The notes under the pieces are model-generated. The model was given only the letters and a program-made list of their open reading frames with translations. It did no database searches and was not told the origin of the DNA. This document shows, piece by piece, positions 21,292-41,824 of a stretch of DNA of 64,000 bases (position 1 is the first letter of the stretch; every line of letters starts with the position of its first letter). The translations under genes were made by a program, and so were the position numbers. This DNA comes from Daphnia pulex (taxonomy: Eukaryota; Arthropoda; Branchiopoda; Diplostraca; Daphniidae), in assembly GCF_021134715.1 (NCBI RefSeq), contig NC_060019.1:11298001-11362000 (forward strand). The letters run 5' to 3'.

Positions 21292-24200
21292 CTGGAAAAA
21301 ACAAAAACGATGGTTAGAATTTGAGCGTTGAATTAAATTTCAGGACGATAGAAAAAGGTTCAATGACAAAAATCGAACTCTACTGATCCGACGAGTGATT
21401 ACAAGTGTCATTACCTGGCAACATAACAGAACTATACAGTCGGCTACGTTGAAAGAAGAGGCAGTTTTATTTATTCTCTATTTTTATTTTAGACAAGAGT
21501 GGCGAAAGCCGATGATCCGTCTCCACGTTTCTTGCCGTATTGGCCGATAAAAGAGCCGTCCTCATTCATGCCTTCTACAATGTTTAAAAATAAATAAAAA
21601 ACAGAAAAAACAAACGGACAAAACAGAAATGAATAATCAGGCAAACTTAAAAGTGTCACAGAAATATCAAACAAGTCGTGCACAACACTGAAAAACAATC
21701 CTATTGACGTGAACCACACCCTCAACTGTTTGAGCTTTTAAAAAGACTCCACCCTTACAAATCCAATAAACTTATTGATCCAGATCGTGTTTGGCGCACA
21801 CAAGTGTAGACAAACGTAAACACAAAGAAAAATTACGACATAAAACAAACTAAAAGGATCGAAATTTAAGATCATTTACCTGCTTCTCCTTCTCCGTATT
21901 CGGCCATGGAGTCATTATCCTCGCTCTCGGGCGGCATTTTGGCTCCGCTGCTCAAAGAGGCTTTGCTGGGCGCCCGGCTGCTACCAACTCTAAATATATA
22001 CACATATCAAAAGGGAGAGTCAAGACTGGGGAAATGGGCCGATTAAATTTGCATGCTCGGTACACAACGTACGGTTGCGAGTATTCGTGGAATCCGGCGT
22101 CCTCGTTGAAATCCTTGCGACCGTGAGTGGCTTCTCTCTCGTGGACAGCGTACTTTCCACCTCGGTTGCGTTTAATGATGCAAACCAGGACCAGGACCAA
22201 GAGTAATAATGCAAGGGCCAGCATCATGCCGATAAACCATCCCGTCGATGCCACAGCAGAAGCTCCTTGAATGTACGGTCCATCTGAGCGTTGAATCAAT
22301 CAGAAATGTTTAAATAATTGTGTGTGAACAGATTTTGGGTTATTTAAACACTTACCAGCATACATCTCGACCTCTTCTGGGTCGCTTTCGGTGAAGTAGT
22401 CACCGTCGACGACGACTGCGCAAATTTCGTAGAGTTGATTGGGCTCCAGTCCGCGTAAAATGATAAAGTTCTCGTCGAATTCATCTTCGCTCTTGATGTA
22501 GATGGTCTCTCCTTTGCGTCGGTACTGGACGAAGAAATGGGAGCCAGGCTGACCGTCGACATTCGGATGCCAGACGACTTTGATGGCCGGCATTCCGTTG
22601 TCCAACGTCACCTGGTTCCACGTGAATTGCGGCTTGTCGGGCGGATAGGCATTTCCGTTGCGCGTGTTTCGTTCAATGTAGTAACTGTTGGAAAAAGAGC
22701 GAAATTTAAATCTCATTTCACGGTGCGTACAATTTTAGAATGTTTCAATAACTTACTCATCTCCTTCGCCGGCAATGGTCATGGCTTTGATGTGGAGGCG
22801 GTATTTAGTGTTGGGCTCGAGACCAGCCAATTTGGCTCGGGTCTGAGTCGGATCCCGAATGGGCGGTTCCCTTTCGATCTGGGGTCCGATTTTGGTGCCT
22901 TCCACTTTTTCGTAAAAGATTTTGTAGCCTCGCAAATTGCCGTTGGGCTCTTCTGGCTGCTTCCAGATCAAGTAGAAAGCCGAAGAGCCTAGAGGGGCGG
23001 CTTCAAAGTAGTCCACTGGTCCAGGTCCTGGTAAAAAAAGCAGAGTAGTGTAAAGCGCAACAATAGTGACATAATGATAAGAAAAAAGCCAAACGAGGTT
23101 AAAATATGACTACATACTTCCTTCTGGAGTCTTGAAGGAGAGAACGTCGCTGGCCGGTCCTCGGTAAGCCGAATTGATGACTCGAACGCGAACGAGATTG
23201 ACAGTGTGCGGGACAAACTTGTTGACGAACGCCTTTGAAGCGTTGCTAATCATTTCACGTGCCCGAATTTCTCCTTCCTTTTCTGTCCAAGTCTCAATCT
23301 TGTAGCCTTTGAAGTGTCCTGAATACGGGAGCCAATGACGCACAAGAAATCCATTCCGTCAGGTCAAAGATGGCAAGAAAAATAAGTGAGAGGAGTGAAT
23401 TGATTTTACCTTGGACAGAGTCCGGATTGACGGGATTCCAGGAAAGGATCGCGCTTCTTTCATCGATAATTTGATTCAAAGTGAAGTTGGACGGCGCCTC
23501 CAGCGGAACGTCCTCTCCGGAATAGCCAGTCACTTCTTGAGCTGCCACATTGGCCTCGCCAATCTGATTAAAGGCCACCACTGGACCGTGACAAAATCAT
23601 TGATGAGGCAACACTCTGAATTAAAATTTTGGATCTCAGTTTCTTTTCTTTTACCTTTGATGCGATAGCGTTTAAAAGTGGGTTGATTGGGGATGAGAAT
23701 GGACGACTGTCTCCAGTCGGAAATCATTTCAATGTTCCAATCTTCGCCGGGAATGTCGCGGCGCCAATACACTCGGTAGTGGAAGTTACGCCCGTTGTGC
23801 TCGATCTCGGGCATGGGGTTCCACGTGACGACCAAATTGGTGGGCGACGTGCCGCGTCCCTCCACGTTATCCGGGTTCTTGTTGGGCACGTCAGGAGGCG
23901 TCGTGCACATGGAAGAGTGATCCGATGGAAGCGACGGGCCAATCTTATTACGGGCAATGACGCGGAAAGTGTAATTGGACCAAGGGCTCATCTCAACTTT
24001 GAAGCGCGTCTCGGTGGCCGGCACGTTCTCAAATGACACTTCCCAGCTGTCCGGCGTGAAACTCGTGTTAAATTGTATCGTGTAGGTCAAGATAGGGGCT
24101 CGATTATCGCCGGAAGGCGTCCATTCTATGGCTGCATCGCGGTTGTTGCACTGGATGCCCACCATTCTCGGCCGGTTGGGGACGTCTGTCGAGTGAAAAT

Positions 24201-27200
24201 GTTGGACATGTCGTGACGGAATGATAAACTACCGCATCGAGTAGGGGAGGGGGGGGGGGCCTTTTTTTACCTTGAACGATGAGAGTGGCCTTGTCTTCTG
24301 CCAAGTCGAGGATAGTTTTGGCACGGCATGTGTAGTCGCCAGTGTCCAGCTCGGTCGTCTTGGTGATGGTCAGCGACGAGTCCTGCGATTGGACGAACCG
24401 CGGCTCCTGCTCGAAATCGATCAATTGATCGGCGTGCAGCCACTCGATCGTCAAGTTGAGCGACGAGTCGGCAACGGCATTGCAACGGAAAGTGGCCGTC
24501 TGTCCAGCAGCCACTTCGTAGTCTTCGGGTCCATCCCTGATGACAGTTCGCTCTACAAAGAGAAATTGCCCGAGAAGAGAGAAATTAAGACCAAACCAAC
24601 AACCAAAATTTTCATTCAATCGAACCTTTGACGATGAGAGTTCCGTTGGCGTTGGCTGATCCGAATTTGTTGGTGGCGTGACAAGAATACACCCCAGCAT
24701 CAGTGAAGGTCACATCCCTACAAATTCAATTCAAAAGAAATGGACGTGAATTTTTCAATGGAAAACGTGCGGATCGACACGCAACAAGCCCCGCATGGCA
24801 TCCATTTTCCCAACAATGGCCTAGCCCTGGCAGCTGTCGGAGCGGAAGCGGAAAGAGTGGGTGCATGCGGTTGGAAAGAGCTAGGGGGAGGAAGCCCGTC
24901 AAAAGCAGCTGTCACAATAGATTTCGCTATCACATTTTTGTTTTATCTTTTTCTTAAACAAAAAAGAGAGAAACCGACAATCATTTGATCAAAAGACGCT
25001 ACCTAATTTCCAGATCTCCGCTGTCCATGACACGGTAGCGTCCACCAGTCAGTTCCAATCCGTCGCGAATCCACTTGACGAGCGGCTTGGGCGAGCCGAA
25101 AACTTTACAGGTGAGATTGACGGCCGATCCGTCGACGGTGGCCGTGTCGTCGGGGGCGTCCTCAATGTCGGGCGCCAAGGCCAAAACGTTGAGGTACACA
25201 TCCTTGTAGACGTAACCGATACTGTTGGTGGCGTTGCAGCCGTAGTTGCCCGTGTCGCTCTTCTGCAGCCGCTCAATGACAATGCGGTTAGGGAAGACCT
25301 TCCGGCGCGGATTGACGGACGCCTCTTCGATGGGTTTGCCGTTGTGGATCCATTTGATCTCGGGGGCCGGCGAGCCGTTGGCCTCGCATCGGAATTCGGC
25401 CAGCTCGTCTTCGGCGCCCACGTACACTTCCGGCTCGACGGTAAAGTAAGGAGCCGCCAAGACCTGGAGGCTGATGGAATAAGACTTGGCCAGTCCGACG
25501 CCGTTGCTGGCCTCGCATTCGTAGTTGCCAGCGTCCTCAGAATCGACACTTTTGATGATCAACGTCTTGCCGTAGGAGGAGTAAGTGGTACGGCCGGCGG
25601 GCAGAGCGGCGCCTTCCTTGGTCCAGCGGATCTGTGGGAGAGGAGTGCCGCCGAAGACGCACCACAACTCGATACTCTTGCCACGATGGGCCACGGCGTT
25701 TTTACGCGACACGTACTGCGAGACGGGTTCGTGGCGATTCTGAGCCGCAGCGCTGCCAGTCGCGATGACGTCCAGGTAAACTTTGTTGCCCAGTTTGTAT
25801 TCGTTTCTGCATTTCAACAAAAGAAAAGATGGAAAAGTTAAATTAGTATTTTAAATTTAATGATCCGTTCCAGTTATCACCCTCCAGTCAGCCGGAAATG
25901 TGTGCCCATCATGAAGCCCACCCGAAACCTGAAGGAAACGTGATACGCGGTCACCTGCACGAGGGGATAACTACAACCACCAAGACGCGTTCGCATCTCA
26001 GATCCCATCACATTGGCGCCCGACTGTAATAACACACTCGGCCATTTTTTCTTTATGAAATTATTTTCTCTTTTTTCTCCTTTCCACCCCACCACCCACT
26101 TTTTATTTTTTCCCAGCTATTCCGGGGAAGGTCATCCGACGGACCGTGTTCAAATCGATTGCCCACGGTACCGTAGATGTGGCGGTTTTCCATCTATATT
26201 TCCTTTTTATTACTGGACTGTTTTTGTTGTTGAAGTACTGGGCCCCTAATTATGTTTAATTTGGCGGGCGGACGTACCGGAAAAGAGAGGTGGCTGAGCA
26301 GGCGTAGACAAAGTCATCGCTGGTGTCTTCGCGTGTGACGTTGGAGAACCAGAGCGTGCCCTCCGGATCGACCGTCATCCTGGACGAGTTGATGCTGCGC
26401 AGGGCTCCGTTGCTGTTCTGCATCATCCAGTAGACGGAGGGTTTGGGCCAGCCGTCGGGCGGCTGGCAGCGCAAACTGAATGGCGAGCCCTCCTGGGCCG
26501 AAACGGTCATGGGCGGCTCGTCTTTGAACGAATTGAGATCCGATTTTCGGACAAAAACCGAATTCGATGTCGCCGTTCCCCACTCGTTGGATGCGAAACA
26601 TTGATATTGCCCTGCAGGAGAAATCAACATTTGAATTAAAAAGACAAATTAAAATCAAATCAAAATAAATTCCAGACTGACCGATATCTTCATCTCGGGG
26701 CGTGGTGATGACCAGCGTCCCTCTTCCGGGCTGCTGAGAGATTCGGTCGTCGTAGGACTGCCACAGGAAATCAAAACCGTTCTTGACCCATCGGTATCTA
26801 TTAGACCCCAGCGAAAAAATAAGAAAAACAAAATAACAGTCAGTGACTGCAGGGAACAGCCGGTTGACAAGGGATGAGGGGCGAGGCCGGCTTTTTTTCT
26901 TTCGGCCGTGATGGATCGTGACCCGATGGTCCGACGATCCATCACCAGTCGCTAATGGTACTATTCAATTAACTGGAGTAGAGGGGAGGAGGAGGAGTAG
27001 GAAGCGGAGCTCTCTCTTGGTATTTAAGGTTAGGACTATATCCACGTACTTTGGGGCGGGTTCGCCTTCCGCTTCGCATTCGATGATAAACGGTTTGTCG
27101 TTCTCGTCGATCCTCTGCGCCACTTGGAATAGGAGTTCGTCCGAAGGCGGTTGTTTGACAACTTGCGGCGGTGATTGAACTGTTCAAAGCAACAACCAGA

Positions 27201-27533
27201 GAAGAAAAACAGAAAATCAATTTCAATTCCCCCACCGAAAGAAAAAACCAACGGAAGTTGTCAGTTGATTGGATAGACACTCTTGCGGCCAGCCGACTAT
27301 ATAGCGAGTCAGACTTTCGTGACAATTCAGCCGAGCCCTCCAGTCATCCATATATGAAGAAGCGTGTCAGTTCGCTGACGACCGACCGACATTTTATCTA
27401 TTCCGTTTTTATTTTTTCCTTTTAATTTGGTCGGTATCCATCAGGTAATTTACTTACCCATCGCTGTTGTTGTCGAAGCCATGTAGAAGAGAACCATTAG
27501 CAGGCCGGAAGTCCCGAGCCGCGGGCCGGCCAT
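21198..27533 (-). CDS. Nrg: Neuroglian, L1-family cell adhesion molecule
   Basis: Signal peptide MAGPRLGTSGLLMVLFYMAS at 27533-27460. Six Ig domains follow (exons about 27178-27050, 26800-26690, 26610-26280, 25808-25010, 24720-24630, 24553-24270) with the usual paired Cys and YxC motifs. Then come five fibronectin III repeats (about 24185-22360), a transmembrane helix (GWFIGMMLALALLLLVLVLV, about 22246-22185) and a cytoplasmic tail with KRNRGGKYAVHEREATHGRK and FHEYSQP. Two alternative last exons each encode FIGQY, the ankyrin-binding motif of L1 proteins. The order and number of domains match Drosophila neuroglian. It is a plasma-membrane homophilic adhesion receptor of neurons and epithelia. 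Splice borders look intact throughout. Confidence 0.95.
21489..21574 (-). other. Nrg: Alternative last coding exon B of neuroglian
   Basis: After acceptor TTGTAG the exon completes a Glu codon and reads GMNEDGSFIGQYGKKRGDG, then SSAFATLV and a stop at 21491-21489. It fits the same donor and phase as exon A, so the two are mutually exclusive ends. This mirrors the long and short cytoplasmic forms known for Drosophila neuroglian. Confidence 0.85.
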
Positions 27534-35447
<7,914 letters not shown>

Positions 35448-36255
35448 GCATTGCTCGATTTTCGATGATAAAGTAGGTTGTGAATTTCTAGTTCATCGTT
35501 ATGTTTTCTTTTGTGTGTTTACTTTTTAGGCATGGATTATAGTTTTGAAATGAAATAATTCCCTTCTTCAAAAACCAAACAGTGCATCATTCTGCAGCCT
35601 GAATTTAAAAAGAAATTCTCGTTTGACAGTCTATTTTCCCTTGATCCATGAACACTATACAAAATTTTCAATTTTCTTGTTCCACCACTGCATTATCACA
35701 ATTGCAATGTAATAGTAGTTTAAACTACATCCCGGTGATTTTGCTTGTAACGTTTAATGCAAGATTTATGTTAGGTTTAATTAATAATTGCTGCACTTCG
35801 TTGAATTTAATCATTCAATTCATCGTAAATCTACTGGTTAATCCATCTATTTATGAAATATGTTAGCGGAATTCAAAATATCCTACATTCTTTCTTATTC
35901 TTCAAGCGTGAATATACTGATCTGTAATGACGCAAATATAAATCTTCAGAATTAAAAAAAACCTCTTGGTCATTAATTCATACAATTAATCGTGCTCACA
36001 AAGTATCTATCTTTTATGAGATATGAAAATGATTTCGTGTATTGACTTGTTCCCTCGTCTAAACAATTTGTGCGCGTAATACTCCACGTAACTGTGTAAT
36101 ACTACTAACACAACTAAATAAGAAAACAGAAATTATATATTCGCAGATCATCGTTTGGAATGTTTTTTTTACCACTGTAACGATCGTTTCCAATTACTAG
36201 ACACCGCAAATCGCGTAAATGGTAATAATAAAACTAAGGTGCAACTAAGATTAGT
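35448..36255. other. Convergent 3' intergenic region
   Basis: AT-rich sequence between the stops of HDHD5 and the DUF547 gene, likely both 3'UTRs. No gene is seen. Confidence 0.5.
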
Positions 36256-37593
36256 TCACTTAGCGTTGATCAGCCAATTGTACTCATCGTGAACTACTTT
36301 GAAGCGGCCAGATTCAATAAGTTCAATGATCGTCTCCTTTCGAGAATCTGGTATGTATTGGCTAATCCACCTAGATTATTTTTCAGGGAATTTAAGAAAA
36401 ACAAACAAATATTGAAGTTTAAGAAAAAAATTTACTTAATGATCTTCAATCTTACCGGAGAATATCTTTGTCGTTAGATCCGAAGTCAGCACCATACCTA
36501 ATAATTTATTAGTAATAAAAATGTTAAAATTAAACCTTAAGAACAAATATACATAGTATGTTATGAGGCATATAAATTAGAAATGAATAAGGACTTACCA
36601 CAGCAAAAGTTTTGATAGATGAATTGTGTTATTCTCAATCTGAACAGTTTCTGAAAGAAAATTTGTGGCAGAATTGCTCAATGCTGCCTCCAGATTATCT
36701 TCATTATATACACCAATAGCAGGACATGACTATAACATTATGGAACACTAGTTAGATATTAATACAAACATTTTTAATTAGGAAACTGTTACCTTGCCCC
36801 CACAATTCAAAACAAAATGTATTCGGGGATCTAATTCTTTCAAGCTGAACTGAACGCGGGGGTCATCATCTTTAAAAGGTTTACTGAGTGCTGAAGGATG
36901 TCTTGTGTTGGCTAGAATGTTAAAACAAACAGATAAAGATTTTAAACACATATATGTATAGGGAATTTTTTTTACCGCGTAATATGCCGTGTTCAATGTC
37001 ATCCAAAGAGAAAACAAGCCCACTAATTTTGTATGCTGAATGTTTCCAGAAATTAGTAACTTCTAATAAAGAACTGGGCAAAGGCTCAACCTTAGAAAGA
37101 GCATGAATTGTTAGTGTGTTGTATATGTCTTTAAATAGAAAAAAAAATGGTTTTTAGTGAAGATGTATGTTCATAACTTGGTATAAGGGGGGAAATACTT
37201 ATGAAGAATGCTTTTCTTTGAACAGGACTTAAATCAGCTAATTCTAGATCAGCAAGTTGTTCTGATTGGGCTTGAAATTCTTTGAACAAATTATCATTCC
37301 TCAGTTCTGCGTAATCAACTGATTTTCCATCTTCAGACAAATATTTTCCTTTCAACCTAAACAATGTCAAAATGATAATAGATATAATGAGTCAAAATTG
37401 AAATAACAATAAAACCATACTTCAGTATCATTCGCTGCAATGAAGCAGCTACCTCTTTGGCGGAGCTGTGTTGAATCACTTCTCCACTTGGTACATTCAG
37501 AACATTCATTTCATGGCTCATCGATAGATTCATCATGAAAAATCGGTATGCATCAGATGATAATGAACGTAATCGTAGAAAAGAATTCCCCAT
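36256..37593 (-). CDS. DUF547-domain protein
   Basis: The start exon from 37593 encodes MGNSFLRLRSLSSDAYRFFM and later VLNVPSGEVIQHSSAKEVAA. Next exons give LKGKYLSEDGKSVDYAELRN, LADLSPVQRKAFFI...YNTLTIHALSKVEPLP, FSLDDIEHGILRANTRHPSA, DPRIHFVLNCGGKSCPA and WLINAK with a stop at 36256. The DIEHGILR...DPRxHFALxCG pattern is the signature of DUF547, a widespread domain without an assigned activity. In some animals it is fused to glutaredoxin or DEP modules; none is seen here. An upstream ORF (37830-37650) might be a leader exon, but its frame does not join cleanly, so I start at 37593. Confidence 0.75.
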
Positions 37594-40500
37594 TATTGAT
37601 CTGTTGTTTGCAAACGTCAGATGGCGTGTGTCTCATAACCCTAATAAAAAAAATGCAATGAAATTCAATTTCATAATCATGCCATAATGTTCATAGTAAA
37701 ACTTACATTTGAGATCGAATTTTGGTTGCTTCACGTGCGGCGATTGCTCTGATTCTCCATTACAAATCTCCTCTATAAAAACCAATGTGAATAGCACCCA
37801 AGAGCACCTGAAAATGACGGGAACTTTCATTCAGTTTCATTTTTGAATTCCAATGTTTTGAATGTTCCAACTTCCAACTCTATTTTTTTCTTTTTTCACT
37901 CAAGTAGTTCCTTTGTCCAACACAACAAAACTTATGAATTTGACCGCCAGGTGGCAGAGACGTGTCGACTAAATTTTCGACTTAATCCCGTGGACTTTTC
38001 GTTCGTAAAATTATTCTAGTAGCCAATAACGACCATATCTTTATTATTCGACTATTTTTTTTTATCACGAATATATCCGATGAATTGGTAATGTTGCTTC
38101 AAAGTCTTCAAATAAGAAGGATTTCGTTGCGCCGTAAAATAAAAAATGCAGCTCGAATATTTTATGTAGGTTTCTCGGCGAATTGGCAACGTGTTGTAGG
38201 CGTCATGATACATGGATTGTCAAGGGGCTGGGGAGCGTACGTACCGAGAGAGAAACGAGTTGATCATCATTGGGTTGGTTTTGTGCGTCTTGATATTTTG
38301 ACGTGTGTTACACCTAGACACTGCATCTCCGTTTCTTCACAATTAACCAAGTGACCGGACACTTGGTTTCAACGAGTCTCTAAAACATCAGATCGACGGA
38401 ATCTCATTAGAATCCTCGTGTATTTCCCGCCGTGTGTACAGCCCAAGTTACAATATCCACACAAGCTGGGCGAGGTCACGGCTGTGTTGGATATTATTAT
38501 TTCGCAGTTTTCACCTGTTTTCTCCATAGTTGAATGTAAAAAGTGGTGATCGACAGTGACGGTTTATTCTTGCCATCTTTTGCTCACTTGCCTTCCATTT
38601 GTGGATGGTAGACACGGATACTTGTCACAATCCCCGAGCAACACCAACAACAGCCTCCTTGGCTGGAATGGGGAAGCAAATCCAGCTCTAATGCTAATAC
38701 CAGGCACTCAAGTAAGCTTCAGTTTTTATTCATTATTCCTGCTTCTGCATCAACAGACAACCCAAATCGGTAACTTTTAGTACTAACCATGCATTACGTA
38801 GACAACCACTCTATTCCTGGAACCAAATGTTGGACATTACTTTGGTTACTGTACTTTATCGCTCCCTCTCACTCAAAAACCTTTTGGTGTCTGCTTGTGC
38901 TTTTCATCTTTTACGAGTAATGGCAAAAGCTCACTAATGCAAGTTGGCAGACAAATGCATTTGTTTTTTGAAGTTTTGAGTTTTAAAAGTTCTACATCAG
39001 CAAGTTGATTGAGTTTTCATCTATCTTTTCCCTATAGATTTCTTAGAGATCAGGGTTCACTCTATAGTCGGCGGTGTGTGTGTGAGGGGGGGGGAATAGG
39101 TGGAAGGGCGACTGCTCGGGAGCAGATCAATAAAACATTACAGGACGTCGCCTTCCCGTTTCTTTTCTTCCTTCCCTCTTGTCCCCCCTATGTATCATGG
39201 ACTAACATATAAACGGGCATGTGTGTCTCCAGAAATTGACAGTTGGCATGCCAGGTCCGTACACACGTACACTCTGCGGTCGATTGGGTTACTTTTAGAC
39301 ATTGGTACATACACTCCATTTGTGCCTTTTTCCCCCCTCCAAAAAGGAGCAAAAGGATCCCTCAGGAGCGCACTATCGACAAGGTCTGCATCGAACTAAA
39401 AGTGCTGGTACAATCGTGTGGCATCCTCATCTCGTTACTAAACCATTGTCCGCCGCACCAAGTCTCTTGTGGATTACTTTGGCATTTTGTAGTTGAGATC
39501 TGCCTTGCCTCCGCTTTTATTTGCACCATATGGCGTCGGTTGCAGCAGGCGATCTGAATCCCGACACCTCGACGACAGAGAGAGAGAGATATGGCCGGCC
39601 TCCTCATTCATGGGCCAGGTGTTGCACGATCCCCCCTTTTCACACAAGCTCCCCGTTTGAGTTCTCTTTTTTTCCTTCACAACAGTAACCCGACGGTGTT
39701 TTTACGGGCTGAACGTGACAGAATCACCCTGTTCCGCTGCTCCTAACTCAACTCAACTCCAACTCCATTAAAAAAGTAGTAGGCGAGCAAGAAATGGGTC
39801 TTTTGTAAGGGGTTATAAACTTGTCGATTGGATTGCAGTTGGCTCGTTACCCCCGCCGAGTCTTTGGCTTCTACCCCCGCGTGACCACCCTACAGCCGAC
39901 ACAAGTTGATCGATACCAAGATGGATGTTACATGCCTCTTTTTTCTTTTCTTGACCCTTCATCTCATTATTCGCAACGGAAAAGAGTCATATATATGGAT
40001 CTTTTTTTCTTTCTTTCCTTTCCGTAGAGGCACAATTGGTCGGCAACTACTGAGAGACCTCCCTTTTCTCTTCGTTATGTAGACGTAACGGATAAAATAA
40101 ATCGGTCCAACAAACATGAGGGGGAGAAAATGACTCGGGAGTCAGTCCCTCGAGTGCGCCAGGGCCGGCCCATTCTTCGGTTGTTGTAGCTCTCTTTCTT
40201 GATATCCGATCAGTGCGAAAATTGTTTTTCCCCTTTTTGTGTTTTTGTCGCGTTACTTTTTCTTTCACTTGTCTTTTCTTTATACGGACCGGAATAATCA
40301 GACGATCAAACAGTCGGGGTGGAAACGATCGTTGGAGCCTCCGTCGCGAATAAGCTGACCTTAGTTTGTTTATTGAACCAGGGGGGAGCTTGTGTCGTCG
40401 CTTCCTGTACGGAGACAATTTGTTTCAGTGTCCCTGCGTACGGCTACCTTCTGCGACTGTTGATTTGTTGTTGTCGAGGATATAGTATCCCCTCGTTCCC

Positions 40501-41824
40501 AAAGGTTTCGGGTAGTCCGTCGAGGGCGTTCACCATCACCCTCGAATGCGACACTAGCGTGACTGTTCCCCCCCTTCTCTCTGTCATATACCCTCCATAC
40601 GAGGAGGAGGCAATTGAGAAGCTTCAATCAGTCGGTTCTCCTAGCCAATAGCTCTACTTGTCCGTCTAACGTTCATTAGGCGGCCAGTAGTAATGTGTTT
40701 ATCTCTTAGTGCACGTATTATTGATTTTCAAACTAAAACCAAATACTTTTACCCTAGGTTTAATGTTAGCCTTGTGGAAGACTCTCTAGCACACCAGGGG
40801 TTTTAGAAAGACGTAAACAACTTCATAACGGCAAATTACAGTTGGACATTATGACATCGACGCAGCCGGCCTCGACTAGCGAATCCTTCCTGTAGGTTTC
40901 ATCCACACCGGAAAGAGAAGACCAACACATCGTTGCGACTGATGATGTTGATGGTCTTCCTCCCTTTTTTCTTTCTCTTGCCTTTTACTAACTGCACTTC
41001 ATCTCTTTATGTTTCTTTCTCACCATTCACCTTGATCGACTGTACGCCTAAAAAAACCTTAAAAACCGGGCTTCTCCTTTTCCCGCTTGGACGCGACGGC
41101 CGACGCTGTGTGCTTTGCCCCCCTGTGCATTCAAAAAAAAATCACTTTGGGTTTGCTACACACCACTTGTATAGTTTTGTCGAACGCCAAGTGGTCGACA
41201 GTCACGAAGAGCGCACCCATTCCAAGACGGAAACCTTTACACGGTATTATTCCTTTACCCTTATGCCTTGAGCTTTGCATGGTATTCCTAGATGTACAGT
41301 TCGATGTTTCTCCTTGTTTGGGTTCGTGGTCCGATTCTTTGATCCTATCAGTTCCGATAAAATCGGGTAGTAAAAAAAAAAAAAAAAAATGAATAAATAA
41401 CCCAAAACTAAAATGTGCTTACTACTAAAATATGTATGATGATCGGATTTCCTAGTGGAGGAATGAAAGGCTTGTCTGGTGGTGGTGGTGGTGGTCGGAT
41501 GACCAAGTCATTGGAAACCTAGCCACTCCCCCCAACTGGCTTCTGAGCGACGAATGTAACCGAGAGAAGCTGGTATTGTGTGCCAGTGAAAATGCTGAAC
41601 AATGTGAACACTTGAACCGGCGCAAGAGTCTAGTCAAAAGAGAGCTGAATCACGATGACTGCCTGTGTTAATGTCTACACGACATTTTGAACATGAATTC
41701 AAGATATTTACTTATTTTCTTTCTCTCTCTCCTTTTTTTTTTTTAAAATTTCTTTTTCCGGTACGATTGTCAAAACAGACGAGTATACTTTCCAGCCGAC
41801 GGTAACCAAGGAAACGCCAACGTC
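37594..41824. other. Upstream region of the DUF547 gene and 5' region of the catenin gene
   Basis: A minus-strand ORF with a hydrophobic start (MKVPVIFRCSWVLFTLVFIE) spans 37830-37650 and ends at a GTAAGT donor, but splicing to 37593 meets a stop in frame. A CTCF-like motif lies at 37943-37958. AATTGGCAACGTG at 38181-38193 resembles promoter motifs elsewhere in the window. An open stretch 38556-38715 (RHGYLSQSPSNTNNSLLGWN) ends at a CAA/GTAAGC donor and may be a noncoding or alternative 5' exon of the catenin gene. Nothing else is recognised. Confidence 0.4.

Noticed and set aside
22537-25841. Several long plus-strand ORFs antisense to neuroglian
   Set aside because: They are mirror frames of GC-rich coding exons. 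The sense frames give clear Ig and FN3 domains.
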